A stretch of 64,000 bases of DNA from an uncultured Ruminococcus sp. (GTDB taxonomy: Bacteria > Bacillota > Clostridia > Oscillospirales > Ruminococcaceae), in contig CAMZZN010000007.1 of NCBI GenBank assembly GCA_947345935.1, positions 1 through 64,000 of the forward strand, given 5' to 3'. Below the pieces are notes generated by a model. That model saw nothing but the letters and a program-made list of their open reading frames with translations, ran no database searches and had not been told where the DNA came from. Positions 43,995 through 52,340 of this stretch are shown here, piece after piece; the stretch's first letter is position 1, and every line of letters begins with the position of its first letter. Made by a program: the position numbers and the translations under genes.

Positions 43995-44624
43995 TTATTT
44001 GACGGACGAAAAGTCTTCGTATAGCTCTTCCAGATCTTCGATCTCCGCAGTTCCATTGGTTATTTCAGTGAGTTCCTTTATCAGCGGCTGAAGCTTTTCC
44101 GAAAGCACCAGAATTTCAAGAGATACAGACTGCCCGAAATCGGAACTGACGGTTATTGTATCGTAAGCCGGCAGGATGTAGGAAATTTTTCCGTACATGG
44201 TATAGCCGGCAGAAATTATGATTCTGTGGCAAAGGCACATATTCATTATATGAGCGGCGTCGCAGGCAAGTGAAGCAGCGTGGGAATACGCACGTACCAG
44301 ACCGCCGCCGCCCAGAAGTATTCCGCCAAAATATCGTGTGACGACAACGCATATATCGGTCAGACCACGTTTTTGCAGTACGTCCAGTACCGGAACGCCT
44401 GCTGTTCCCTGGGGTTCTCCGTCATCGGAATATCTGGAAATATTATTTTCTCTGAGAATGTAGGCGTAGACGTTATGTTTTGCCTTTCGATGCTCTGCTT
44501 TGACGGAATTGATAAAATCCACAGCCTCTTCATTTGTCTGTACAGGGGCGATATGACCGATAAATTCCGACCGTTTTTCTATAAATGAAGCCTTGACCGG
44601 CGTTGAAACGGTAAAATAATTCAT
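43995..44624 (-). CDS. YigZ / IMPACT family protein
   Basis: This 209-residue protein has the UPF0029 core (EFIGHIAPV, RKAKHNVYAYIL, SRYSDDGEPQGTAGVPVLDVL, VVTRYFGGILLGGGGLVRAYS) plus a C-terminal ferredoxin-like DUF1949 domain. Homologues modulate translation under stress. AAGGAA precedes the ATG; it leads the dgt-dnaG-sigA group by 15 bases. Confidence 0.93.
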   Translation of the reverse strand: MNYFTVSTPVKASFIEKRSEFIGHIAPVQTNEEAVDFINSVKAEHRKAKHNVYAYILRENNISRYSDDGEPQGTAGVPVLDVLQKRGLTDICVVVTRYFGGILLGGGGLVRAYSHAASLACDAAHIMNMCLCHRIIISAGYTMYGKISYILPAYDTITVSSDFGQSVSLEILVLSEKLQPLIKELTEITNGTAEIEDLEELYEDFSSVK

Positions 44625-44690
44625 AGCAATTCCTTTAAGGCGTCAACGCACAAAAATTGCTGTGCAAATGCGCCGTGAAAATTATAACGC

Positions 44691-44716
44691 AAAAAGCCGG
44701 TCAATTGAGACCGGCT
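44691..44716 (-). terminator. Terminator after rpmE
   Basis: On the minus strand AGCCGGTC-TCAATT-GACCGGCT forms a perfect 8-bp stem followed by TTTTTG, eight bases after the rpmE stop. Confidence 0.88.
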
Positions 44717-44723
44717 ATAAAAA

Positions 44724-44927
44724 TTACTTGTCCATATTGAAACGCTTCTTGAATCTGTCAACACGTCCGCCTGTATCAACAAGCTTCTGTTTTCCGGTAT
44801 AGAACGGATGGCACTTTGAGCAGATTTCAACCTTGATGTTTTCTTTTGTGGACATAGTTTCTATTACATTGCCGCAGTGGCAGGTAATAGTAGTCTTTAC
44901 AAAATTAGGATGGATTCCCTCTTTCAC
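44724..44927 (-). CDS. rpmE: 50S ribosomal protein L31
   Basis: This 67-residue zinc-binding form of L31 has CHCGN and [10 protein letters not shown], the paired cysteines of the zinc site, in the opening KEGIHPN context. GTG 44927 is chosen because GAGGTG lies six bases upstream and it gives the standard MKEGIHPN start; a GTG at 44936 lies inside that site. It is monocistronic with its own promoter and terminator. Confidence 0.96.
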   Translation of the reverse strand: MKEGIHPNFVKTTITCHCGNVIETMSTKENIKVEICSKCHPFYTGKQKLVDTGGRVDRFKKRFNMDK

Positions 44928-45012
44928 GATTGTCACCTCTTTCGGTAGAATTTATAACCGAGCAGCCCATCAGTTGCTTTAGACAGTAGTGCTTCATTAA
45001 TTACAGTAATTA

Positions 45013-45041
45013 ATTATAACACGAATCGTTGAGTATGTCAA
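45013..45041 (-). promoter_or_regulatory. Consensus SigA promoter for rpmE
   Basis: On the minus strand TTGACA and TATAAT are separated by exactly 17 bases, about 85 bases before the GTG start. Confidence 0.9.
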
Positions 45042-45096
45042 CAGTTTCAAATATATTTTTTTTATTTAACAATCCGCTTTTTGCATATAAGTAAAA

Positions 45097-46809
45097 TCAC
45101 TTCATTGTCTTTGTGAAATCTTCAGCCAGTTTAGCTTCAAGAGATTCAGCTTCTTCGTGAGTGGAAGCTGTGGCTGTAAAATATGTCTTGATCTTCGGTT
45201 CTGTACCGGAAGGACGTACTATAGCCTTTGATCCGCCTTCAAGGAAGAATGCAAGAACATTCGACTTGGGAAGTGTAAGAGCAGTTTCAGCTCCGGAAGC
45301 GATATCTCTGGAGATACCTGTTTTGTAGTCGTCGAATTTAACTACTCTGAGACCGCCGATCTCTGCCGGAACGTTGTTTCTGAGTTCGGTCATGATCTCA
45401 GCCATTCTGTTCATTCCGCTTTCACCCTCGAAAGTAAAGCTGTGAAGCGTCTGATAGAAAACGCCGTACTTCTTGTACATATTTTCTCTTGCCTGGAGAA
45501 GCGTAATTCCCTGTGTGCGGTAATATGCAGCCATTTCACAGATGAGCATTGATGCGTTTACAGCGTCTTTGTCACGTACATAGGTGCCGGAAAGATAGCC
45601 GTAGCTTTCCTCAAAGCCGAATACGTAACGGTTTTCTTCTCCCTTTTCTTCAAGGAGACCTATCTGTTCGCCTATAAACTTGAATCCCGTGAGCACGTCT
45701 ATGATCTCAACGCCGTATTCCTTTCCTATAAGATTTACTATATCGGTGGTTACGATCGTCTTTACAGCGACAGGATTCTTTGGCATAGTACCGTTTTTGA
45801 TCCTCTGCTGGCAAATATATTCCAGAAGCATTGCGCCGACTTCGTTGCCGGAGAAGAGAGCGTAGTCGTCGCCGTCAGGAACGGCGATTCCGACACGGTC
45901 GCAGTCCGGATCTGTAGCAAGGAGAAGGTCGGGTTTGATTTCACGGCAGTATTTCAGACCGACTTCAAGAGCCTCACGGATCTCCGGGTTGGGGTATGGG
46001 CAGGTGGTAAAGTTTCCGTCTGGATTCTCCTGTTCTTTAACCACTGTGACATCCGTTATGCCAAGTCTTTTCAGGATTTCACGGACAGGTTTGTTTCCTG
46101 TTCCGTTGAGGGGAGTGTAAACCACTTTAAGTCCGCTGGATGCGCAAAGATCGGTATTGATGCCTTCTGCAAGAACATTGTTGTAGAAGTTTTCCATAAC
46201 GTCGTTGCCGATATAGGAAATATTTCCTTTTGCAAGTTCCTCATCGAAAGAAGAATGTTTTACACCTGTGAACATATCAAGCGCATTGATCTTGCTGAGA
46301 ATGATCTCCGCACCACGGAGAGTGATCTGGCATCCGTCGTCGCCGTAGACTTTATAGCCGTTATATTTTGCTGGATTGTGGCTTGCCGTCACCATGATTC
46401 CGCCCTGGCATTTAAGAGCACGAACTGCAAAGGAAAGGCAGGGGGTCGGTTCGAGGCAGGGATAAATGTATACCTTTATGCCGTTTGCCGCAAGAACTTC
46501 TGCGGCAGCTTTTGAGAAAATGTCGGATTTTATGCGGCTGTCATAAGAAACAGCGACGGAAGGACTGCTGTATTCCTGATTGAGATAATCTGCAAATCCC
46601 TGAGTTGCACGTCTTACAGTATATATATTCATTCGGTTGGTTCCGGCTCCGATAACTCCTCTGAGACCGCCGGTGCCAAATTCCAGGTCACGGTAAAATC
46701 TGTCATTTATGTCATTTATATTATCTTTAATGTCTGCGAGTTCATTCTGTAGATCAGTATCCTCTGTAGCTTTTTCGCACCAGAGTTTGTAAAGTTCCAT
46801 TTCTGTCAT
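45097..46809 (-). CDS. pgcA: Phosphoglucomutase / phosphomannomutase
   Basis: This 570-residue alpha-D-phosphohexomutase interconverts glucose 6- and 1-phosphate for wall precursors. The active serine loop is TASHNPAKYNGYK (about 138-150), the metal loop DPDCDRVG near 297, the sugar loop GFEESYGYLSG near 400, and the phosphate loop VRPSGTEPKIK near 540. Length suits the large PgcA type. AGGAGG precedes the ATG; the gene stands alone. Confidence 0.95.
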   Translation of the reverse strand: MTEMELYKLWCEKATEDTDLQNELADIKDNINDINDRFYRDLEFGTGGLRGVIGAGTNRMNIYTVRRATQGFADYLNQEYSSPSVAVSYDSRIKSDIFSKAAAEVLAANGIKVYIYPCLEPTPCLSFAVRALKCQGGIMVTASHNPAKYNGYKVYGDDGCQITLRGAEIILSKINALDMFTGVKHSSFDEELAKGNISYIGNDVMENFYNNVLAEGINTDLCASSGLKVVYTPLNGTGNKPVREILKRLGITDVTVVKEQENPDGNFTTCPYPNPEIREALEVGLKYCREIKPDLLLATDPDCDRVGIAVPDGDDYALFSGNEVGAMLLEYICQQRIKNGTMPKNPVAVKTIVTTDIVNLIGKEYGVEIIDVLTGFKFIGEQIGLLEEKGEENRYVFGFEESYGYLSGTYVRDKDAVNASMLICEMAAYYRTQGITLLQARENMYKKYGVFYQTLHSFTFEGESGMNRMAEIMTELRNNVPAEIGGLRVVKFDDYKTGISRDIASGAETALTLPKSNVLAFFLEGGSKAIVRPSGTEPKIKTYFTATASTHEEAESLEAKLAEDFTKTMK

Positions 46810-46839
46810 GAAAAAAACCTCCTAAAACAAATCTAATCT

Positions 46840-46868
46840 ATTATATCATATTTTTTCCATTTTGAAAA
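46840..46868 (-). promoter_or_regulatory. Probable promoter for the phosphoglucomutase gene
   Basis: On the minus strand TTTTCA and TATAAT lie 17 bases apart. The -10 box is perfect and the -35 box is weak. Confidence 0.55.
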
Positions 46869-46903
46869 GACTTTTTTCCTGAAAAACAGAAATATTTTTA
46901 TTT

Positions 46904-47869
46904 TTACAAATTATTTCCCAATTTTTTCTTCACACTGCGATACATGACGGATATTGTCAGAGGAATAAAAAAGGCTGTAAACAGCGATATTATAGCATTC
47001 GCAATGGGACTTGCAAAAGGCTTTACAAAAAACAGATCATGAAGCAGATAGACAGCCAATGTATGATTTCCGGCAGTTTCCATCGCTGACCTCAGCTTTC
47101 GGGCAGATTTCAGCGAGTAAACAAATTTTGTCAGCAGAAAAAACATTGCAATACCTGATATGGGAACGGCGATTTTATTCAGAACAATGATGCAGACGGC
47201 GACAATCCGTGAAAGGTTTTCTGTACCGAGAAGTTCACGGCAGTACGCCAGTTGATTTCCGATGCCGTGGCGGTAAAAGGGGAAAACGGTTATATAAAAT
47301 CCGCTGCCGATAAGAGTTGACAGTTTAAATCTTTTTATTTTATTTATCAGAACGGGTATAAGAGCTCCGGCAGCATAAAACGGCAGAAAATCAGCAAGTT
47401 GTCTGAGAATGCCGATATTATGCGGAATATTCTGCGTCAGCAGAAGAACCGCCGCATAAACAGGAGCAAAAATAACCGTACCATATCCTAGTTTTATCCC
47501 AAGAAAAAGAATGCTGTCCGAGATCATGACAAATAGCAGATACCAGTATGGTGCGGAAACAATGAACTGTGATATATCGCCGTTTCTAAGCCATATGGAT
47601 ACTATGGCAGTCATAAGCAGATATGGAATTCCTATTCGCCGCAGACGTTTTAAAAGCCATTGTCCGGTATTCTTTATCGTCATGCGGCAGATATATCCGC
47701 TGATAAAGACAAACAGCGGCATATGAAACGAGTAGCAAAATCTGAAAAGTATCGAATTTTCGTAGATCTCAGGGGAAGTGTTCCAGACCTGGCTTATCAC
47801 ATGACCTGTTACGACCAGAAAAATAGCTATTCCTTTTATAAAATCAAGTTCCGGGATTCTTTTTTTCAA
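46904..47869 (-). CDS. Membrane acyltransferase, acyltransferase 3 family
   Basis: This 321-residue protein has about ten membrane helices and opens with RIPELDFIKGIAIFLVVTGH, the hallmark of acyltransferase 3 enzymes with the catalytic His. Such enzymes O-acylate surface sugars. The start is TTG at 47869 because AGGAGG sits just before it; the longer reading frame reaching 47932 has no ribosome site. Confidence 0.85.
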   Translation of the reverse strand: MKKRIPELDFIKGIAIFLVVTGHVISQVWNTSPEIYENSILFRFCYSFHMPLFVFISGYICRMTIKNTGQWLLKRLRRIGIPYLLMTAIVSIWLRNGDISQFIVSAPYWYLLFVMISDSILFLGIKLGYGTVIFAPVYAAVLLLTQNIPHNIGILRQLADFLPFYAAGALIPVLINKIKRFKLSTLIGSGFYITVFPFYRHGIGNQLAYCRELLGTENLSRIVAVCIIVLNKIAVPISGIAMFFLLTKFVYSLKSARKLRSAMETAGNHTLAVYLLHDLFFVKPFASPIANAIISLFTAFFIPLTISVMYRSVKKKLGNNL

Positions 47870-47966
47870 AATGATCCTCCTGTTCCGGAAATAATGTCGG
47901 CAACTTATGTGATGTCCTGTTCCCATACTCATACCATAGTGAGTTTTTCTTCATTTTCATTTACGC

Positions 47967-48072
47967 TAATTATTTCAGATACCCTTTTACGGGTATCAGA
48001 AATAATTAATAATGGGTTTCCAAAGGGGGGATTCCCCCTTTGGCAGGGGTGTGGGGACAGAGTCCCCGCATA
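47967..48072 (+). repeat. Dispersed palindromic repeat, copy 4
   Basis: An 18-bp hairpin (TAATTATTTCAGATACCC and its near complement) precedes GGGTTTCCAAAGGGG and CCCCCTTTGGCAGGGGTGTGGGGACAG, the same order as copy 1 in the prophage. It lies between the acyltransferase start and the end of pfkA. Confidence 0.85.
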
Positions 48073-48089
48073 AGTGGCTGATATCGTTC

Positions 48090-48122
48090 CTAAAAGAGCT
48101 GCCGCAGGAGTGCGGCAGCTCT
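48090..48122 (-). terminator. Terminator after pfkA
   Basis: AAGAGCTGCCGCA and its exact complement TGCGGCAGCTCTT form a 13-bp stem with a four-base loop, followed on the minus strand by TTTT. The plus side also carries a T-rich run, so it may act both ways. Confidence 0.85.
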
Positions 48123-48130
48123 TATTTTTA

Positions 48131-49213
48131 TTAATCTCCGAATGAAACGCCAATATCCCTTGCGGCAATGACAAGATGATTGTCCGTATCGACAAACTTA
48201 GTTTTTCCGGCAATGTCGTCAAGCTTATTTGATGTGATTTTGTTGCCGATCTTTGCAACTGTTCGTCCGTATTTTTCCTTAGCGATAAGGTAGGCTGCGT
48301 GAACTCCGAACTGGGTTGAAAGAACACGGTCATAAGCGCTGGGAGCTCCGCCTCTGAGCATATGTCCGGGAACGCACACACGGGCTTCAATTCCTGTATT
48401 AGCCTGAATCTGAGCTGCAATGCGGCTTGTCGCAGTAGTGATCTGAGCCTCTGCACGCTTTTTGGCACGTTCTTTCTTTTTCATTTTTGCCTCTTCTATG
48501 TCATAAGCGCCTTCAGCAACAGCGATTATCGAGAAAGCCTTTCCGTTGGCGCTTCTTGCCATTACTGCGTCGCATACTTTGTCGATATCGTATGGAATTT
48601 CAGGAATAATGATGATATCTGCACCGCCGGCAATTCCGGCGTTAAGTGTAAGCCATCCGGCTTTGTTGCCCATGATCTCGCAGACAAGGATTCTGGAATG
48701 GCTTGCTGCGGTCGTATGCAGTCTGTCGATAACGTCTGTGGCAATATCCACGGCAGTGTGAAAACCGAAAGTGACGTCTGTTCCGTAAATATCGTTGTCT
48801 ATAGTCTTTGGCAGACCGATTACGTTAAGACCCTCGTCCGCAAGCAGCTTGGACGTCTTATGCGTGCCGTTTCCGCCGAGTGTAAGGAGACAGTCAAGCT
48901 TCTGTTTTTTGTAGGTTTCTTTCATATTCTTTACTTTATCGACATTATCCTCGCCGATGACCTGCATCATCTTGAACGGCTGACGTTTGGTGCCGAAAAT
49001 AGTTCCGCCCTGCGTAAGGATTCCGGAAAAGGATGACGGCTGCATATCCACACAAAGGTTATTGATAAGACCGTAGTAGCCGTTTGATATTCCGACTATC
49101 TCTACATTATTTTCGCCAAAGCGTTCATAGCAGGCTTTGGCAACTCCTCTTATAGTGGCGTTGAGTCCTGGGCAGTCTCCGCCGCTTGTAAGAATTCCTA
49201 TTCTTCTTTTCAT
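48131..49213 (-). CDS. pfkA: 6-phosphofructokinase
   Basis: This 360-residue PfkA-fold enzyme of glycolysis has ILTSGGDCPGLNA (N-terminal loop), LGGNGT near residue 112, PKTIDNDIYGTD and the GHMLRGGAPS substrate loop. Classical ATP enzymes have GGDGS and PGTIDND; this one has Asn in place of the Asp and Lys in the second motif, a combination between ATP- and PPi-dependent types, so the phosphoryl donor is uncertain. It follows the GGDEF/EAL gene by 19 bases. Confidence 0.92.
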   Translation of the reverse strand: MKRRIGILTSGGDCPGLNATIRGVAKACYERFGENNVEIVGISNGYYGLINNLCVDMQPSSFSGILTQGGTIFGTKRQPFKMMQVIGEDNVDKVKNMKETYKKQKLDCLLTLGGNGTHKTSKLLADEGLNVIGLPKTIDNDIYGTDVTFGFHTAVDIATDVIDRLHTTAASHSRILVCEIMGNKAGWLTLNAGIAGGADIIIIPEIPYDIDKVCDAVMARSANGKAFSIIAVAEGAYDIEEAKMKKKERAKKRAEAQITTATSRIAAQIQANTGIEARVCVPGHMLRGGAPSAYDRVLSTQFGVHAAYLIAKEKYGRTVAKIGNKITSNKLDDIAGKTKFVDTDNHLVIAARDIGVSFGD

Positions 49214-49232
49214 TGTTTTTTACCTCCATTTA

Positions 49233-51434
49233 TTAATTGTTGAGATTCTGTTCAAGGAAATGTTCAAGTTCTTCCGGCGGCATGGGTTTTCCGTAAAGGA
49301 AGCCCTGCGCATAGTCGCAGCCCGCCATACGGAGAATGGACTCCTGAACATTGTTTTCAATGCCCTCGGCGATCGTTTCTATCTTCTTTGACTTGGCTAT
49401 CCTTATAACTGCCGAAACGATCTCGTATGCAATGTTGTCATGTTCGATGTCAGTTATAAATGATCTGTCCAGTTTAAGCAGAGTGATAGGCAGCGTTTGC
49501 AGATAGCTCAGTGATGAATATCCTGTGCCGAAGTCGTCCATAGCCAGTTTTACGCCCAGATCACGAAGCTTATTCATCTGCGATACGGCAAAATCAATAT
49601 CGTTGAGAGCGAGACTTTCGGTAAGTTCAACTTCGAGCCACTGCGGGTCAAGTCCGGTTCTGACAAGAGCGTCAAATACTTTTTCTTTTAGATCAGCTTG
49701 GTAGAAGTCCGTCGATGTGAAATTGATCGACATAACTATTTTCGGGAATCCCATTTTCTGCCAGAGCACGTTCTGACGGCAGCCCTCGTTCAGGACAAAT
49801 TCGCTTATTCGTCCTATGAGATGACTGCGTTCGGCGATTGGCACGAATTCGTCGGGGGATACGATAGTTCCGTCTGGTTTTATCCATCGGATAAGAGCTT
49901 CAACGCCCATGATGCGTCCTGTTGCAAGGTCGATCTTCGGCTGATAGAACAGTGAAAGCTCATTGTTATTAAGGGCGAGTGCAAGAGATTTTTCCATTTC
50001 GCTTCTGACGATAATGGAGTCGTGCATACTCGGTTCGTAGCCGCTTATTCCTGACTGATTGCCGGCATTGGATTTCAGAGCAAATTCAGCGTGTTCGATG
50101 ACTTCCAGGAACGAATCGCCGTCCTCCGGCATTCTGGAATATCCGGCGGAGCAGCTGAGATTTATTGAGGCAAGTTCGTCAACGGCAAGCTTTGCAAATT
50201 CCTCCTGAATAGATTTTACAGTTCTTACGGGCAGCTCGTCGCTTCCGTAATCACGGAGAACAAGAGCAAAATTGTCGCCGCTTATCCTTGCGGCAAGACC
50301 TCCGGGAGTGACGAATTTATACAGTATATGGGCAAAATTTCGGAGCACATGGTTTCCGTTGGTGTAGCCGCAGGTATCGTTTATGATGTGGAAACGATCG
50401 ATATCAAGAACGATTATCCAATAGGAGTAATCAAGCAGGCGGCAGGTGTCATAGATTTCCTGTCCGGCGTTCATAAGCTTATTTCTGTTGGAGATCTCCG
50501 TTACTTCGTCAATATAGGCGAGGCGTTCGATAAGAGCGTCCTTTTCGTGCTCCTGGGTGCTGTCAAGAAGCGCTCCTCCGAAGAGGGGGAGCGTATTGTC
50601 TGTTCCCTTTATTGATTTGTAGCGGTATGAGTACCAGTGATAGCTTGCGTCTGCCGATCTGATACGCATTTCAATGCTTTTTACTTCGGAACTGCTCGAA
50701 TTCATAGCGCTGTCGAAAATAATCCTGTCGTTCGGATGGATAAGAGCCCGGAAATCGTTTGGGGAGAGGCTGTTGTTTTTCAGTCCGAGCATTCGTATAA
50801 GCTCGGAAGATGCGATATATTTTTTTCTGTCTGTGCTTATTACAATACCGATCTCGGCAAGTTCCATGGCGGAATTAAAGAAGTCGTTGGCGCTGGCGAG
50901 ATTTACCTTCATTTTCTTGATCTCGGTGAGATTGAAACCTGTGGAGAAATACAGACATCTTTTTTTGCTCTTTTTTACAAGTGATGTACTCCAGGCGATG
51001 CTTGTAACGGTTCCGTCGGCGTTTTTAAATTTTGTTTCATAGGATTTGCTTCCTACGATCTTTTCAAAACCCTTGCTGTCAGGTGCGTTTATTCCGAAAG
51101 CTTTCCATACGGCCGATTTTTTATTGGCGTCGTTTTCAGAGATGCCCAGGAGCGTTCTCAGTTTTTTATTGATAAAGATATACGAGAAATCGTCGCTCCA
51201 GATTATCATTTCAGTATTAAGATTTTCAGCGACTTCCGGTTTTATAAGACTGCTCGTCTTATTCTTTTGAGTCCATGCCATGATAGCCAGAAGAAGCGGC
51301 AGAAAAATGATCGTCGAAAGATAGACTGTGATAGCGCCGAGCGCCATAGACGGGAACAGATAGCAGTATGCTCCTACGGCTGCGGTTGATGCAGCGATAA
51401 TAAGGGTTGCTGCCAGTGGATTAAATTTATGCAT
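49233..51434 (-). CDS. Membrane PAS-GGDEF-EAL protein
   Basis: This 733-residue protein has two N-terminal membrane helices (residues about 8-26 and 32-54) and two PAS-like domains (about 70-280). The GGDEF-like domain has the signature degraded to SGDNF. A complete-looking EAL domain follows (VEALIRW, INFTSTDF, LEVELTES, MDDFGTGYSS, LDRSFI, AEGIEN). It is expected to degrade c-di-GMP under control of the sensor part. It is the first gene of an operon with pfkA. Confidence 0.92.
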   Translation of the reverse strand: MHKFNPLAATLIIAASTAAVGAYCYLFPSMALGAITVYLSTIIFLPLLLAIMAWTQKNKTSSLIKPEVAENLNTEMIIWSDDFSYIFINKKLRTLLGISENDANKKSAVWKAFGINAPDSKGFEKIVGSKSYETKFKNADGTVTSIAWSTSLVKKSKKRCLYFSTGFNLTEIKKMKVNLASANDFFNSAMELAEIGIVISTDRKKYIASSELIRMLGLKNNSLSPNDFRALIHPNDRIIFDSAMNSSSSEVKSIEMRIRSADASYHWYSYRYKSIKGTDNTLPLFGGALLDSTQEHEKDALIERLAYIDEVTEISNRNKLMNAGQEIYDTCRLLDYSYWIIVLDIDRFHIINDTCGYTNGNHVLRNFAHILYKFVTPGGLAARISGDNFALVLRDYGSDELPVRTVKSIQEEFAKLAVDELASINLSCSAGYSRMPEDGDSFLEVIEHAEFALKSNAGNQSGISGYEPSMHDSIIVRSEMEKSLALALNNNELSLFYQPKIDLATGRIMGVEALIRWIKPDGTIVSPDEFVPIAERSHLIGRISEFVLNEGCRQNVLWQKMGFPKIVMSINFTSTDFYQADLKEKVFDALVRTGLDPQWLEVELTESLALNDIDFAVSQMNKLRDLGVKLAMDDFGTGYSSLSYLQTLPITLLKLDRSFITDIEHDNIAYEIVSAVIRIAKSKKIETIAEGIENNVQESILRMAGCDYAQGFLYGKPMPPEELEHFLEQNLNN

Positions 51435-51463
51435 TTCAACCGCCTCCTTAATCGTACATTTTT

Positions 51464-51492
51464 ATTATAGCAAATTTTACTGAAAATGTCAA
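51464..51492 (-). promoter_or_regulatory. Consensus SigA promoter for the GGDEF/EAL-pfkA operon
   Basis: On the minus strand TTGACA and TATAAT are separated by exactly 17 bases, ending about 30 bases before the ATG at 51434. Confidence 0.9.
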
Positions 51493-51585
51493 CGAAAATT
51501 TACAAATAAATCCACAAGATTTATGAAATTATCTGAAACTCACAAGAAAATATCACAAAATATACACTTTTAGATGATATAGTGT

Positions 51586-51591
51586 TATAAT
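51586..51591 (+). promoter_or_regulatory. Probable -10 element of the two-component operon
   Basis: A perfect TATAAT lies about 70 bases before the response regulator; no good -35 box is seen 17 bases upstream, which suits an activator-dependent promoter. A small hairpin (CAGGGAA with TTTCCTG, 51617-51635) lies in the leader. The rest of the 228-base divergent gap is AT-rich without genes. Confidence 0.5.
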
Positions 51592-51662
51592 ATATAGTAT
51601 TAAAAACAAGGTTTCTCAGGGAACTGTATTTCCTGCGGAAACTGATGTCGGAGGTATAAAAT

Positions 51663-52340
51663 ATGGCTCACATTTTAATTGTGGACGATGAGGCAAATAT
51701 AAGGCGGGTTGTCCGTGAATATGCGGAGTTTGAAGGCTATGAGGTGACAGAAGCGGAAAACGGTATGGAAGCGGTGAATCTTTGTCACGAAAATGATTAC
51801 GATCTTATAATCATGGATGTTATGATGCCCCGCCTCGACGGCTATTCCGCCTGCAAGGAGATACATAAGACAAAGCAGATACCCGTTATCATGCTTTCTG
51901 CCAGGGGCGAGGAGTACGACAAGCTGTTCGGGTTTGAGATAGGCGTTGACGACTACGTAGTAAAGCCGTTTTCCCCGAAAGAACTTATGGCACGTGTGAA
52001 AGTTGTGCTAAAACGCAGCGCCCAGTCGATAGCGGCAGCGGCGCCGGATAAGTATGTGTTCGAGGGTTTAGAAGTCAATATTTCCGGCAGAGAAGTATAT
52101 GTCAACGGACAAAAAGCCGCAATGACTCCGAAAGAGTATGATCTACTATTTTTCCTTGTCAAGAACAGAAATATTGCTCTCTCCAGAGATAAACTTCTTG
52201 AAGAGGTCTGGGGCTACGATTTCTTTGGTGATGACAGAACTGTGGACACGCACATTAAAATGCTTAGAAACAGTCTCGGAGAATACCGCCGGTTTATAGT
52301 CACGCTTAGAGGAATGGGATATAAGTTTGAAGCTGATTAA
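51663..52340 (+). CDS. OmpR/PhoB-family response regulator
   Basis: This 225-residue regulator has a receiver domain (1-115) with VDDEANIRR, phosphoacceptor Asp in DLIIMDVMMP near 52, MLSARG and KPFSPKEL, and a winged-helix DNA-binding domain (135-223; TPKEYDLLFFLVKN, VDTHIKMLR). It overlaps the kinase gene by 14 bases. The partner kinase next to it makes a classic pair. Confidence 0.96.
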   Translation: MAHILIVDDEANIRRVVREYAEFEGYEVTEAENGMEAVNLCHENDYDLIIMDVMMPRLDGYSACKEIHKTKQIPVIMLSARGEEYDKLFGFEIGVDDYVVKPFSPKELMARVKVVLKRSAQSIAAAAPDKYVFEGLEVNISGREVYVNGQKAAMTPKEYDLLFFLVKNRNIALSRDKLLEEVWGYDFFGDDRTVDTHIKMLRNSLGEYRRFIVTLRGMGYKFEAD

